The position numbers and the translations under genes were made by a program. A stretch of 15,877 nt of DNA from Pseudomonadales bacterium (GTDB lineage Bacteria; Pseudomonadota; Gammaproteobacteria; Pseudomonadales; Pseudohongiellaceae): the NCBI GenBank assembly GCA_022360535.1, contig JAKSCP010000210.1, positions 1 to 15,877 on the forward strand, in the 5' to 3' direction. Position 1 is the stretch's first letter. The number at the start of each line of letters is the position of its first letter. This document shows positions 1 through 7,543 of this stretch, in pieces. A model generated the notes under the pieces. It made no database searches. It was given only the letters and a program-made list of their open reading frames with translations, and was not told where the DNA came from.

Positions 1-595
1 CAATATAGTGGGTAGTCAGAATAATGGTGACACCACTAGCGCGAAGATCATTGACGATCTCCCACATGACCTTACGCAGAGAAACATCCACGCCAGCAGT
101 GGGCTCATCAAGGAACAGGATCGAAGGCCCATGGGACAGTGCTTTTGCAATTAACACCCTGCGCTTCATACCCCCCGACAGGGTGCGGATCATATTGTCT
201 TTCTTGTCCCACAGTGAGAGATCCCTGAGAACTTTCTCAATGTGTGCAGCGTTGGGAGGCTTACCGAACAAACCCCGGCTAAACGACACCGTACTCCACA
301 CCGATTCGAATGAATCAGTTGTCAATTCCTGAGGCACCAAGCCGATTAGAGAGCGGGTTTTACGGAAGTCTCTGACAATATCGAAGCCAGCCACGCGAAC
401 GCTGCCCGCAGTAGGACGCACGATGCCACAGATCGTCGAGATTAGCGTGGTTTTACCGGCACCGTTTGGACCCAGAAGGGCAAGGATTTCGCCTTTAGCA
501 ATCTCAAGATTGACTTCCTTGAGTGCCTGGAATCCACCTTCATAGGTTTTATTAAGGTTGGAGACGGTGAGAATTGGCTCAGATACTGCGTCCAT
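1..595 (-). CDS. ABC transporter ATP-binding protein, YadG-like (partial, C-terminus off window)
   Basis: This is the ATPase subunit of an ABC exporter. It would sit on the cytoplasmic face and power a separate permease. The 198 visible residues show Walker A GPNGAGKTT (about 42-50), Q-loop Gln89 in VPQE, signature LSGGMKRR (139-146), Walker B ILFLDEP (159-165), the D-loop region and H-loop TTH ending at His196, so every nucleotide-binding motif is present. Phrases such as LVPQE, LSGGMKRR, DEPTAGVD and IILTTHY resemble E. coli YadG, whose partner YadH is an ABC-2 permease; full-length YadG is about 308 residues. The missing C-terminus and any permease would lie left of position 1. No clear Shine-Dalgarno precedes the ATG at 595, but no better in-frame start is seen. 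It is divergent from the gene at 661. The substrate cannot be told from sequence. Confidence 0.93.
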   Translation of the reverse strand, partial: MDAVSEPILTVSNLNKTYEGGFQALKEVNLEIAKGEILALLGPNGAGKTTLISTICGIVRPTAGSVRVAGFDIVRDFRKTRSLIGLVPQELTTDSFESVWSTVSFSRGLFGKPPNAAHIEKVLRDLSLWDKKDNMIRTLSGGMKRRVLIAKALSHGPSILFLDEPTAGVDVSLRKVMWEIVNDLRASGVTIILTTHYI

Positions 596-607
596 GGGCG
601 CAAAATT

Positions 608-645
608 ATGCAGCCACGGCAGATCAATTACAATGCTGGCTGCAT
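608..645. promoter_or_regulatory. 9-bp inverted repeat in divergent intergenic gap
   Basis: Half-sites ATGCAGCCA (608-616) and TGGCTGCAT (637-645) are a perfect inverted repeat with a 20-base spacer; their centres are 29 bases apart, about three helical turns. It fills most of the 65-base gap between the divergent ABC ATPase and the membrane protein starting at 661, and the latter's Shine-Dalgarno follows directly. It could be an operator serving both directions or an RNA hairpin in either leader. No regulator family is recognised from the half-site. Confidence 0.4.
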
Positions 646-660
646 GCAGAGGGGTTATAC

Positions 661-1332
661 ATGAGCAATCCACACAGTAGTTATTGGGTTATGGCCATTG
701 GCGCATTGAGCTCTGCTATCCCCTGCTTTTATCTGGGGTGGACTCTATTTAACGTCTGGCGGGATCCGATGTCGGTCGACGATGGCAGCTGGGTTCGGTT
801 CGGGGTTGGTCTGCTGGTGCTTGAGTTTATCTTGCTGCACTCCGGCGCGTTTGTCAGTGCCATGCTGGCCACCAAGGAAGACTGGCAAAGCAAGCTCAAG
901 TTACTGTTGGTTCTATTCGTTTTCTATAGTCTGACTGTTTGGGGTTTTGCAACCTCATTGCAAAGCCCAGCTCTGTTGTGGATATTCGCCGGCGTTTCTG
1001 CTGGCCGATTAGTCACAGCCTATACGGGTGGCATGTCGGCAAATAGTCAACCTGGTTCGATGAGCGCCAGATCCGCGCTAGGCATCATGTTGTATTTGCT
1101 GGTGGGTTTCGGTTCTGTGTTTATTGCTGTCCCGGAATGGGGAATTGATAGTGCCATTCTAGGCGAAGTGTACCCCAATCGTGGTGGAGGTTTATGGGAG
1201 CGAGAGCCTCAACGCGCTATCGCTGCGGGCGCGGCTTATTTTTTTCTATTAGGCCTGGCTGAATTGTTCGTTCTGGGCCCATTCAATAAACGCTCAGTGC
1301 AAGAGCACTTTGGCGAACACGGCGAAGAGTAA
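661..1332 (+). CDS. Six-helix integral membrane protein of unknown function
   Basis: I do not recognise this 223-residue protein. It is strongly hydrophobic, with probable membrane segments at about residues 9-31, 45-70, 79-97, 102-120, 138-157 and 187-206, and no cleavable signal peptide. A polar stretch at about 121-137 (YTGGMSANSQPGSMSARS) and a Gly-rich loop ending in a charged patch (about 173-184) separate the last helices. The C-terminus is hydrophilic and acidic (HFGEHGEE). No cofactor motif or catalytic signature stands out. The ATG at 661 is preferred over an in-frame ATG at 574 because AGAGGGG lies 6 bases before it, while 574 would overlap the divergent ABC gene. The ABC neighbour raises the idea of an accessory membrane partner, but the fold is not that of an obvious ABC-2 permease. 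Function remains open. Confidence 0.8.
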   Translation: MSNPHSSYWVMAIGALSSAIPCFYLGWTLFNVWRDPMSVDDGSWVRFGVGLLVLEFILLHSGAFVSAMLATKEDWQSKLKLLLVLFVFYSLTVWGFATSLQSPALLWIFAGVSAGRLVTAYTGGMSANSQPGSMSARSALGIMLYLLVGFGSVFIAVPEWGIDSAILGEVYPNRGGGLWEREPQRAIAAGAAYFFLLGLAELFVLGPFNKRSVQEHFGEHGEE

Positions 1333-1444
1333 CCCATGTTTGTTTCGACACAGCGCCCCAATAAGCGACCACATAGACTCAGACAGGAATAAATGCTTAC
1401 ATGCAAGCCTGCGATTCCAAAAATAATAAACAGGAAGCTGGCTA

Positions 1445-2803
1445 ATGTCCGAACTAAGCGAGCAAGCGTCTTCACCAGCTGTTGCTGAGCCAATAAAAAG
1501 CGAGCTTTCCAATGAAGATGCTGATATAGCCAAAGCCTACCAAAGGCCAGCTTACCGCTATCTTGTTCTCGGCATTCTCACCGTCGTTTACATCTGCAAC
1601 TTTGTCGACCGACAAGTAATCAATGTTCTGGCCCAACCCATTATCGAAGATCTGGAGATCTCCGATGGGCAATTCGGCATGCTTTCCGGGTTGGCCTTTG
1701 CCTTCATTTACACCACGCTCGGTATTCCTATCGCTCGCTGGGCGGACGTGGGTAACCGCCGCAACATCGTCGCGATTGCAGTGGCGGTGTGGAGCTTCAT
1801 GACTGCACTGTGTGGCGCGGCCCAAAACTTCGTGCAATTGTTTCTGGCCCGATTTGGCGTAGGCGTGGGTGAAGCTGGTGGCTCCCCTCCCTCCCATTCA
1901 ATCGTGTCCGACATCTTTCCTGCGGAACAGCGGGCCACTGCCCTTTCCATTTATTCACTGGGTGTCTATGGGGGAATCCTGGTGGGTACTGTTGGTGGTG
2001 CCTATCTTGTACAGTACTTTGACTGGCGGACTGCGTTTGTCGTGGTCGCCATTCCGGGCTTGTTTTTGTCCCTGTTGGTTCGATTTGTCGTCAAGGAACC
2101 ACCTCGGGGCCTTGCCGAAAATCGCAAGGACAAGACACCACCGAGCTTCTTCGGTGTGATGGGTTTTTTGTGGCAACGCAAGTCATTTCGACATCTGTCT
2201 TTTGCCTGCGCGCTACATGCTTTTGTGACTTATGGCATTGGAAACTTCATGCCGCTGTTTCTCGGGCGCGTGCATGACATGCCCATCCTGGACGTCGGCT
2301 GGTACTACGGAATGATTGCCGGCATCGGTGGACTTAGTGGGACGTTCTTCGGTGGCTGGGTCACCGATAAACTTAAGCAACGAACCGGTGATACCACCTG
2401 GTACATGTGGATTCCATTCATCTCCACAGTATTAGCCATTCCTTTCGCGCTCAACACATTCCTGATCATGCCTAACGGCTACTACTCCGTGTACTCCTAT
2501 CTCTTTACTTCATTCTGTGGTGGTTGGTATCTGGCCCCGTGCATTGCATCCACGCATTTTCTGGTGGGTATCCGTATGCGCGCCCTGGGCTCGGCTGTGC
2601 TGTTGTTCATGCTGAATTTGATCGGCCTGGGATTGGGGCCAATGCTGACGGGTTTCACCAGTGATTTTCTGACGCCGCAGTTCGGTGACGATGCCTTGCG
2701 TTATGCCATGTCACTCACCGTCATGGTGAATGTGTGGTGCGCCATCCACTATTGGTTTGCCGCGAAAACGATCAAGCAGGACTTTGAGCGAGCACCGGAC
2801 TGA
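1445..2803 (+). CDS. MFS transporter, Spinster-like
   Basis: This 452-residue protein is a 12-helix Major Facilitator Superfamily carrier of the inner membrane, moving a small molecule by proton symport or antiport. Evidence is the first-helix motif NFVDRQVINVLAQP (about 52-65, with the Asp-Arg pair typical of Spinster-like carriers), the MFS loop motif IARWADVGNRRNIV (about 96-109), a glycine-rich segment GVGVGEAGGSPPS in helix 4-5, and an evenly spaced second half of hydrophobic helices. The N-terminal 35 residues are hydrophilic and acidic. AGGAAG lies 7 bases before the ATG. It follows the unknown membrane protein by 112 bases, so it may or may not share its transcript. Its stop lies 3 bases from the end of the convergent radA gene. 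The substrate is unknown; relatives are often annotated as sugar-phosphate or aromatic-acid carriers on weak grounds. Confidence 0.93.
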   Translation: MSELSEQASSPAVAEPIKSELSNEDADIAKAYQRPAYRYLVLGILTVVYICNFVDRQVINVLAQPIIEDLEISDGQFGMLSGLAFAFIYTTLGIPIARWADVGNRRNIVAIAVAVWSFMTALCGAAQNFVQLFLARFGVGVGEAGGSPPSHSIVSDIFPAEQRATALSIYSLGVYGGILVGTVGGAYLVQYFDWRTAFVVVAIPGLFLSLLVRFVVKEPPRGLAENRKDKTPPSFFGVMGFLWQRKSFRHLSFACALHAFVTYGIGNFMPLFLGRVHDMPILDVGWYYGMIAGIGGLSGTFFGGWVTDKLKQRTGDTTWYMWIPFISTVLAIPFALNTFLIMPNGYYSVYSYLFTSFCGGWYLAPCIASTHFLVGIRMRALGSAVLLFMLNLIGLGLGPMLTGFTSDFLTPQFGDDALRYAMSLTVMVNVWCAIHYWFAAKTIKQDFERAPD

Positions 2804-2806
2804 TCT

Positions 2807-4180
2807 CTAAAGCGCATCCAGAGCTTGTGAGATTTTGCTAACACCAACAATTTCCAAGCCATCGATCTTTGTCTTGGGCACGTTGGCTTTGGGGACGATG
2901 GCACGGGTGAATCCGTGCTTGGCAGCCTCTTGCAAACGTTCCTGGCCTCCAGGCACCGGGCGTATTTCACCAGCAAGTCCGACTTCGCCAAACACGACAG
3001 TCCGTTTATCAATGGCAGAGTCTTTGAAACTGGAAACGATCGCCAGTAGCAGTGCGAGATCTGCACTGGTTTCACTCACTTTGACACCCCCTACCACATT
3101 CACGAAGACATCCTGATCGGCCATGTACAACCCGCCATGACGATGCAGCACAGCCAACAACATGGCTAATCGATTCTGCTCCAATCCCACCGCAACCCGG
3201 CGTGGGTTTCCCAACGGGCTGCTGTCAACAAGAGCCTGTATCTCCACCAATAGTGGACGCGTTCCTTCCCACAGCACCATGACCAAGGAACCCGCGCTGT
3301 CTTCTTCGGTGCGCGCAAGAAAAATCGCTGAAGGATTTTTCACTTCCTTCATACCCTGTTCAGTCATGGCGAACACACCAAGCTCATTGACTGCGCCGAA
3401 GCGGTTCTTCTGACTACGCAGGATGCGATACTTGCTGTCTGTACCACCCTCCAGCATGATGAAGCAATCAATCATGTGCTCCAGCACTTTTGGACCGGCC
3501 AGGTTGCCTTCCTTGGTAACGTGCCCAACCAAAAACAATACAGTGTTGGTTTGTTTCGCGTATTGAATCAGGTAAGCGGCGCACTCCCGCACCTGAGACA
3601 CACTACCCGGTGCCGAAGGAACTTCAGCGCTATGCATCACTTGTATGGAATCCACAACCAATAACTCTGGACTGTGTTCCTGAGCCGCCTGGGTAATTTG
3701 CTCGACGTTGGTTTCAGCCAACATCTTCAGGTCCTCTTTCGGTAAGCCCAGCCGTTGCGCACGCATACCTACCTGCTGTAAGGATTCTTCTCCGGTGACA
3801 TACAGAGCTGATTTCTTCGCATCAGCCAGCAGGCACATTATCTGTAACAACAAGGTACTCTTGCCGGCTCCGGGATTTCCCCCTATCAATACCACTGAAC
3901 CGGGAACAAGGCCTCCGCCCAACACACGGTCAAGTTCGCCAATGGTGCTGGAGAACCTTGGTAATGACTGTACATCGATTTCCGACAGCGTCTGCACATT
4001 TGATTGTTCACCTGCGTAGCCTTTGCGTCGAAACTCGGCCTTTGTGGCGGGGGAGGAAGAGCTGCCAAGATTGATTTGGGAGAGTGTGTTCCAGGCTTTA
4101 CAGGATGAACATTGGCCTTGCCACTGACCATGTTCAGTGCCACATTCGGTGCAGACGAAAGCTATCTTGGATTTTGCCAT
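2807..4180 (-). CDS. radA: DNA repair/branch migration ATPase RadA
   Basis: RadA (Sms) is a RecA-like hexameric helicase that extends heteroduplex and processes branched intermediates during homologous recombination. The 457 residues match the usual length. In order: an N-terminal zinc finger with Cys10, Cys13, Cys24 and Cys27; Walker A GGNPGAGKS (100-108, Lys107); Walker B LLVVDS (173-178, Asp177); the RadA-specific KNRFG motif (258-262); and a C-terminal Lon-protease-like domain (about 285-457, including DVFVNVVGG and GEVGLAGEIRPV) that acts as scaffold rather than protease. It starts 10 bases after alr ends, so it is probably the last gene of a dnaB-alr-radA unit. It converges on the MFS gene with a 3-base gap, and I see no terminator with a T-run between them. 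Confidence 0.98.
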   Translation of the reverse strand: MAKSKIAFVCTECGTEHGQWQGQCSSCKAWNTLSQINLGSSSSPATKAEFRRKGYAGEQSNVQTLSEIDVQSLPRFSSTIGELDRVLGGGLVPGSVVLIGGNPGAGKSTLLLQIMCLLADAKKSALYVTGEESLQQVGMRAQRLGLPKEDLKMLAETNVEQITQAAQEHSPELLVVDSIQVMHSAEVPSAPGSVSQVRECAAYLIQYAKQTNTVLFLVGHVTKEGNLAGPKVLEHMIDCFIMLEGGTDSKYRILRSQKNRFGAVNELGVFAMTEQGMKEVKNPSAIFLARTEEDSAGSLVMVLWEGTRPLLVEIQALVDSSPLGNPRRVAVGLEQNRLAMLLAVLHRHGGLYMADQDVFVNVVGGVKVSETSADLALLLAIVSSFKDSAIDKRTVVFGEVGLAGEIRPVPGGQERLQEAAKHGFTRAIVPKANVPKTKIDGLEIVGVSKISQALDAL

Positions 4181-4190
4181 CTAGAGATGA

Positions 4191-5342
4191 TTACGCATTA
4201 ATATAATTAAATGGCACACGATCAGTGACTTTGCAAAATAATTCGTAAGAGATGGTGTTGGTTGACCTGGCAACCTCATCAGCACACAACTCCTTCCCCC
4301 ATAACACGACTTCATCATCGATCTGCACATCATCGATACCAGTTAAATCAATGGTGATCATGTCCATGGATACTCTGCCGATGAGGCGAGTACGCGTGTT
4401 GCCCGTTGCTGATTTGACTATCACGGGTGTGCCATTCTCAGCGCTGCGTGGATAACCGTCACCGTAACCAATCGATACGGTGCCGACTTTGGTTTCCCGG
4501 TCACACACATAGGTGGCGCCGTAACCAATGCTGTCCCCAGCCTGTAGGGTGCGAATAGTGATAATGCGGGAAGACAGCGTCATCACCGCTTGCAGGCCTA
4601 GCTCTTCCCCTGTTTCGTGCGCCATGGGCGAGCTGCCATAGAGCATGACTCCGGGTCTTACTACATCCAGATGGGTATCGGGCCAATGCAGAATGCCGGC
4701 CGACGCCGCCATGCTAGTAGGCACATCGCGGTGGCTGCTGGCGACCAGCTCGCCGCGCAGGCTTAGCAACTCACTAAGTTGCTGGCGGGTGAACTCGGCA
4801 AATTTACTGTTATCCGGATCATCGGCACAGGCAAGGTGAGACATCAACACCAGTTCGGTGCCGGGGAAGGCCTGCAGTTTGAGATAGCTCTCAAGACTCA
4901 GCTCCCGATCCATACCCAAACGATTCATGCCGGTGTTGTATTTGATCCAGAACTTGCGGTGCTCACCCAGGATTTCATCGGTGAAGAGTTCTTCGATAAG
5001 TTGAACCTGATAGTCGCTGTGCACCACCGGTTCCACGCGCTGCTGCAGACACTCCTGCAATTCTTCTGCTGTCATGAATCCGTTGAGCAATAAAATCGGA
5101 AGCTCCGAATCCAGTTCACGCAGACGAATTGCTTCGTCTACAGTGGCAACGCCATAACCCGCGATACTGGTATGACTATCCTTAACCGCAGCGGCGGCCT
5201 CGGCCATTCCATGACCATACGCATTGGCCTTGATAATCGGATAGATCTTGGAAGTTGGGCAAAGCGAGCGCACTCGAGTGAGATTCTTGCGCAAGGCATT
5301 CAGATCGATGGTCGCCCAGGCGCGGCGGCTTGCAATAGTCAT
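4191..5342 (-). CDS. alr: Alanine racemase
   Basis: Alr interconverts L- and D-alanine in the cytoplasm with pyridoxal phosphate, supplying D-Ala for peptidoglycan. The 383-residue length is normal. The PLP lysine is Lys38 in IIKANAYGHG. Arg141 in YNTGMNRLG matches the family's substrate/PLP-contact arginine. The second catalytic base is Tyr274 in SIGYGATYV, contributed from the C-terminal beta domain, where SIGYGDGYPR (291-300) and SMDMITIDL (about 325-333) are further signatures. All expected active-site elements are present. The start at 5342 matches the family N-terminus (RRAWATIDLNAL); the Shine-Dalgarno is weak. It lies 24 bases after dnaB and 10 bases before radA, in an order (dnaB-alr) also found in Pseudomonas. 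It is the constitutive Alr type by context rather than the catabolic DadX, which usually sits beside dadA. Confidence 0.98.
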   Translation of the reverse strand: MTIASRRAWATIDLNALRKNLTRVRSLCPTSKIYPIIKANAYGHGMAEAAAAVKDSHTSIAGYGVATVDEAIRLRELDSELPILLLNGFMTAEELQECLQQRVEPVVHSDYQVQLIEELFTDEILGEHRKFWIKYNTGMNRLGMDRELSLESYLKLQAFPGTELVLMSHLACADDPDNSKFAEFTRQQLSELLSLRGELVASSHRDVPTSMAASAGILHWPDTHLDVVRPGVMLYGSSPMAHETGEELGLQAVMTLSSRIITIRTLQAGDSIGYGATYVCDRETKVGTVSIGYGDGYPRSAENGTPVIVKSATGNTRTRLIGRVSMDMITIDLTGIDDVQIDDEVVLWGKELCADEVARSTNTISYELFCKVTDRVPFNYINA

Positions 5343-5366
5343 GGGAAAGTCTTCAGCCTGGTATCA

Positions 5367-6788
5367 CTACATGCCGTGAGTGTAACTCTCGTCATAGCGT
5401 GGCTGAGCGAAGTTTTCGAAACGAGTGAAGTGGCCGAGATAGCTAAGTCTTACGGTGCCAATTGGGCCGTTACGTTGCTTACCTATGATGATTTCAGCGA
5501 TACCTTTGTCGGGAGTCTCTTCGTTATACACTTCATCACGATAGATAAAAGTAATGACATCGGCATCTTGTTCGATAGCACCGGATTCACGCAGATCAGA
5601 CATAACCGGTCGCTTGTTGGGCCGCTGTTCCAGACCACGATTTAACTGCGACAGGGCGATAACCGGACATTCGAATTCTCTCGCCAGCAATTTCAGCGAG
5701 CGCGAAATTTCAGAAATCTCATTCACCCGGTTTTCAGAAGCGCCTTTGATTTGCATGAGTTGCAGATAGTCCACCACGATCATGCCGATAGCACCATGCT
5801 CTCGCACTATGCGACGCGCCCGCGAACGCATTTCCATAGGACTGATACCCGGACTATCATCGATGAACAACGGGCGATCCTTTAACTTACCAACGGCGTC
5901 GTTAAATCCAGGCCAGTCGTCCTCACTAAGATTACCCGTGCGCAATTTGCCCTGGTCAATCTTGCCAATAGAAGAAAGCAGACGAAAAATCAGACTCTCC
6001 GCCGGCATTTCCAGGCTGAACACCAACGCCGGGCGATCACCATTCAGGATGGCATGCTCCACCAGATTCATGGCAAAGGCGGTTTTACCCATAGATGGTC
6101 TGCCAGCGACGATGACCAGATCGGATTTTTGCCAGCCGGAAGTCATCTCATCCAAATCTTTGTAGCCGCTGGATAAACCAGTGAGATCGCCGTCGGAACC
6201 CGCCAGTTCATCGATCCGATCAACCGCTTTGGCCAAAAGCGGATTGATGAAGACCGGGCCCTGATCTTGAGGACGCTCGTCGGCAATATTGAAAACCTGT
6301 TGTTCGGCTTCGTCGAGAATTTCAGCCGCTTTCTTGCCGCCAGTGTTGTAGCCAGAATCGGCGATGCCGTTAGCCACGCTGATCAAGCGGCGCAAAATGG
6401 CCCGTTCTCGGATAATGTCCGCATAGGCCTGGATATTGGCCGTGCCCCGCGCATTGCCAGCCAACTCACTCAGGTAATCAATGCCTCCGACTGTGGCTAG
6501 CTCACCCAGGCTATTCAGTGCTTCCACCAGCGTCACCACATCAATAGGACTGTTGGCTTCGCTTTGCTGCATCATCATCTTGTAGATCAACTGATGTTCG
6601 GCGCGATAGAAATCTTCCGGCAGCAGCACGTCAGCGATGTTGTCCCATTCACTGTTGTCCAGCATCAGACCGCCGAGCACCGCCTGCTCCGCTTCAACCG
6701 AATGGGGCGGTACCTTTAAGGTGGTGAGGTTGCTCGAGTTCGAGGAAGCCGAACTTGAGGGGCCACTGGGTTCGTAGGTTTCAGACAT
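5367..6788 (-). CDS. dnaB: Replicative DNA helicase DnaB
   Basis: DnaB is the hexameric helicase that unwinds the chromosomal fork and recruits primase. At 473 residues it is full length. The N-terminal primase-interacting domain begins with PPHSVEAEQAVLGGLML (about 27-43), followed by the linker and a RecA-like motor: Walker A GRPSMGKTA (229-237, Lys235), Walker B MIVVDYLQL (336-344, Asp340), the conserved SQLNRGLEQR stretch (about 380-389), DLRESGAIEQDAD (about 398-410) and IIIGKQRNGP (433-442). The first 24 residues are a Ser-rich, probably disordered leader, longer than needed for the fold. No intein or insertion interrupts the motor. The ATG at 6788 has no Shine-Dalgarno; the preceding bases are pyrimidine-rich. 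A terminator for the upstream rplI lies about 45 bases before the start, so dnaB depends on readthrough or on its own weak promoter. Confidence 0.98.
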   Translation of the reverse strand: MSETYEPSGPSSSASSNSSNLTTLKVPPHSVEAEQAVLGGLMLDNSEWDNIADVLLPEDFYRAEHQLIYKMMMQQSEANSPIDVVTLVEALNSLGELATVGGIDYLSELAGNARGTANIQAYADIIRERAILRRLISVANGIADSGYNTGGKKAAEILDEAEQQVFNIADERPQDQGPVFINPLLAKAVDRIDELAGSDGDLTGLSSGYKDLDEMTSGWQKSDLVIVAGRPSMGKTAFAMNLVEHAILNGDRPALVFSLEMPAESLIFRLLSSIGKIDQGKLRTGNLSEDDWPGFNDAVGKLKDRPLFIDDSPGISPMEMRSRARRIVREHGAIGMIVVDYLQLMQIKGASENRVNEISEISRSLKLLAREFECPVIALSQLNRGLEQRPNKRPVMSDLRESGAIEQDADVITFIYRDEVYNEETPDKGIAEIIIGKQRNGPIGTVRLSYLGHFTRFENFAQPRYDESYTHGM

Positions 6789-6830
6789 CAGAAGAAAAAA
6801 TTAGCGGCAAATTGGATGATAGAGGCAATA

Positions 6831-6864
6831 AAAAAGCACCATCTGAGTGTACAGAATGGTGCTT
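6831..6864 (-). terminator. Intrinsic terminator after rplI
   Basis: On the minus strand, AAGCACCAT (from 6864) pairs perfectly with ATGGTGCTT (to 6834) over 9 bp. An inner CTG/CAG triplet extends the stem past one bulged base to a six-base loop. The second arm runs into six T on the minus strand (A run at 6830-6835 on the plus strand). This is a textbook Rho-independent layout, 44 bases past the rplI stop and just before dnaB. Confidence 0.85.
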
Positions 6865-6907
6865 CTTAGTGCGAGCCACTCTGAACACTCCGAGCGGCTG
6901 ATAGGTT

Positions 6908-7504
6908 TTAGGCGTCAGCCGCGGGCTTCTCGTCTTCCGCTTCCTCAGCTGCAGCTTCTGCGGCTTCAGACTGTTGAGCTTCTTCTGCGGCAGCAGCTTC
7001 CGCTTCATCGATCTCCTCGATGATGCTGCCATCAGCGTCAACACCGGCTGCAGACTGCAGGCCAACCACGGACACACTGATATCCGCAGTAACGTCGTAA
7101 CCAAGATCAAGTTGCAACTCGTACTCACCCAGATCACGGATGACACCGTGAGGCATCAATACTTCGCTCTTCTGCAGATCGCTACCAGTCTGGGCATTGA
7201 GGGCATCAGCAATATCTCGGGTACCCACCGATCCAAACAACTTACCTTCATCGCTGGCGTTCACCTCAATAGTGAGCTTGGCGCCGTTTACTTTGCCTGC
7301 CCGACCCTGAGCGATGGCTACCTTCTCATTGTGCGCTGCCATCAGTTCAGCTTTGCGCTGCTCAAACTCGGCAAGATTTTCCTTGGTAGCTGGAATGGCT
7401 TTACCCTGCGGGAACAGGAAGTTCCGTGCATAACCGGACTTGACCGATGCGGTGTCGCCGATCTCTCCAAGCTTGCCAATTTTTTCCAGCAAGATTACGT
7501 TCAT
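6908..7504 (-). CDS. rplI: 50S ribosomal protein L9 (bL9) with acidic C-terminal extension
   Basis: bL9 binds 23S rRNA near the L1 stalk and reaches across to the next ribosome, helping keep reading frame. Residues 1-149 are a normal L9: the N-terminal domain with GDTASVKSGYARNFLFPQGKA (about 16-36), the long central helix, and the C-terminal domain with LFGSVGTRDIADAL (about 89-102) and LGEYELQLDLGYDVTADISVSVV. The usual family length is about 149; here about 49 residues follow, almost entirely Ala, Glu and Asp, with one Lys and no Arg (for example EEIDEAEAAAAEEAQQSEAA). The tail is likely disordered or a single acidic helix. AGAGGG lies 9 bases before the ATG. It is 39 bases after the membrane protein gene and is followed by a terminator. 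S6 in the same cluster bears a similar tail. Confidence 0.97.
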   Translation of the reverse strand: MNVILLEKIGKLGEIGDTASVKSGYARNFLFPQGKAIPATKENLAEFEQRKAELMAAHNEKVAIAQGRAGKVNGAKLTIEVNASDEGKLFGSVGTRDIADALNAQTGSDLQKSEVLMPHGVIRDLGEYELQLDLGYDVTADISVSVVGLQSAAGVDADGSIIEEIDEAEAAAAEEAQQSEAAEAAAEEAEDEKPAADA

Positions 7505-7543
7505 TTGTTTACCCTCTTTTCCTTTCTTCGCGTTACAGAGTGA

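Noticed and set aside
574..660. Longer N-terminus for the unknown membrane protein (ATG at 574)
   Set aside because: It would overlap the divergent ABC gene start and lacks a Shine-Dalgarno, while 661 has AGAGGGG at proper distance and begins just before the first membrane helix.
6808..6830. dnaB promoter with -10 TATCAT (minus strand)
   Set aside because: The -10 is good but no acceptable -35 lies 16-18 bases upstream, where the terminator stem sits.
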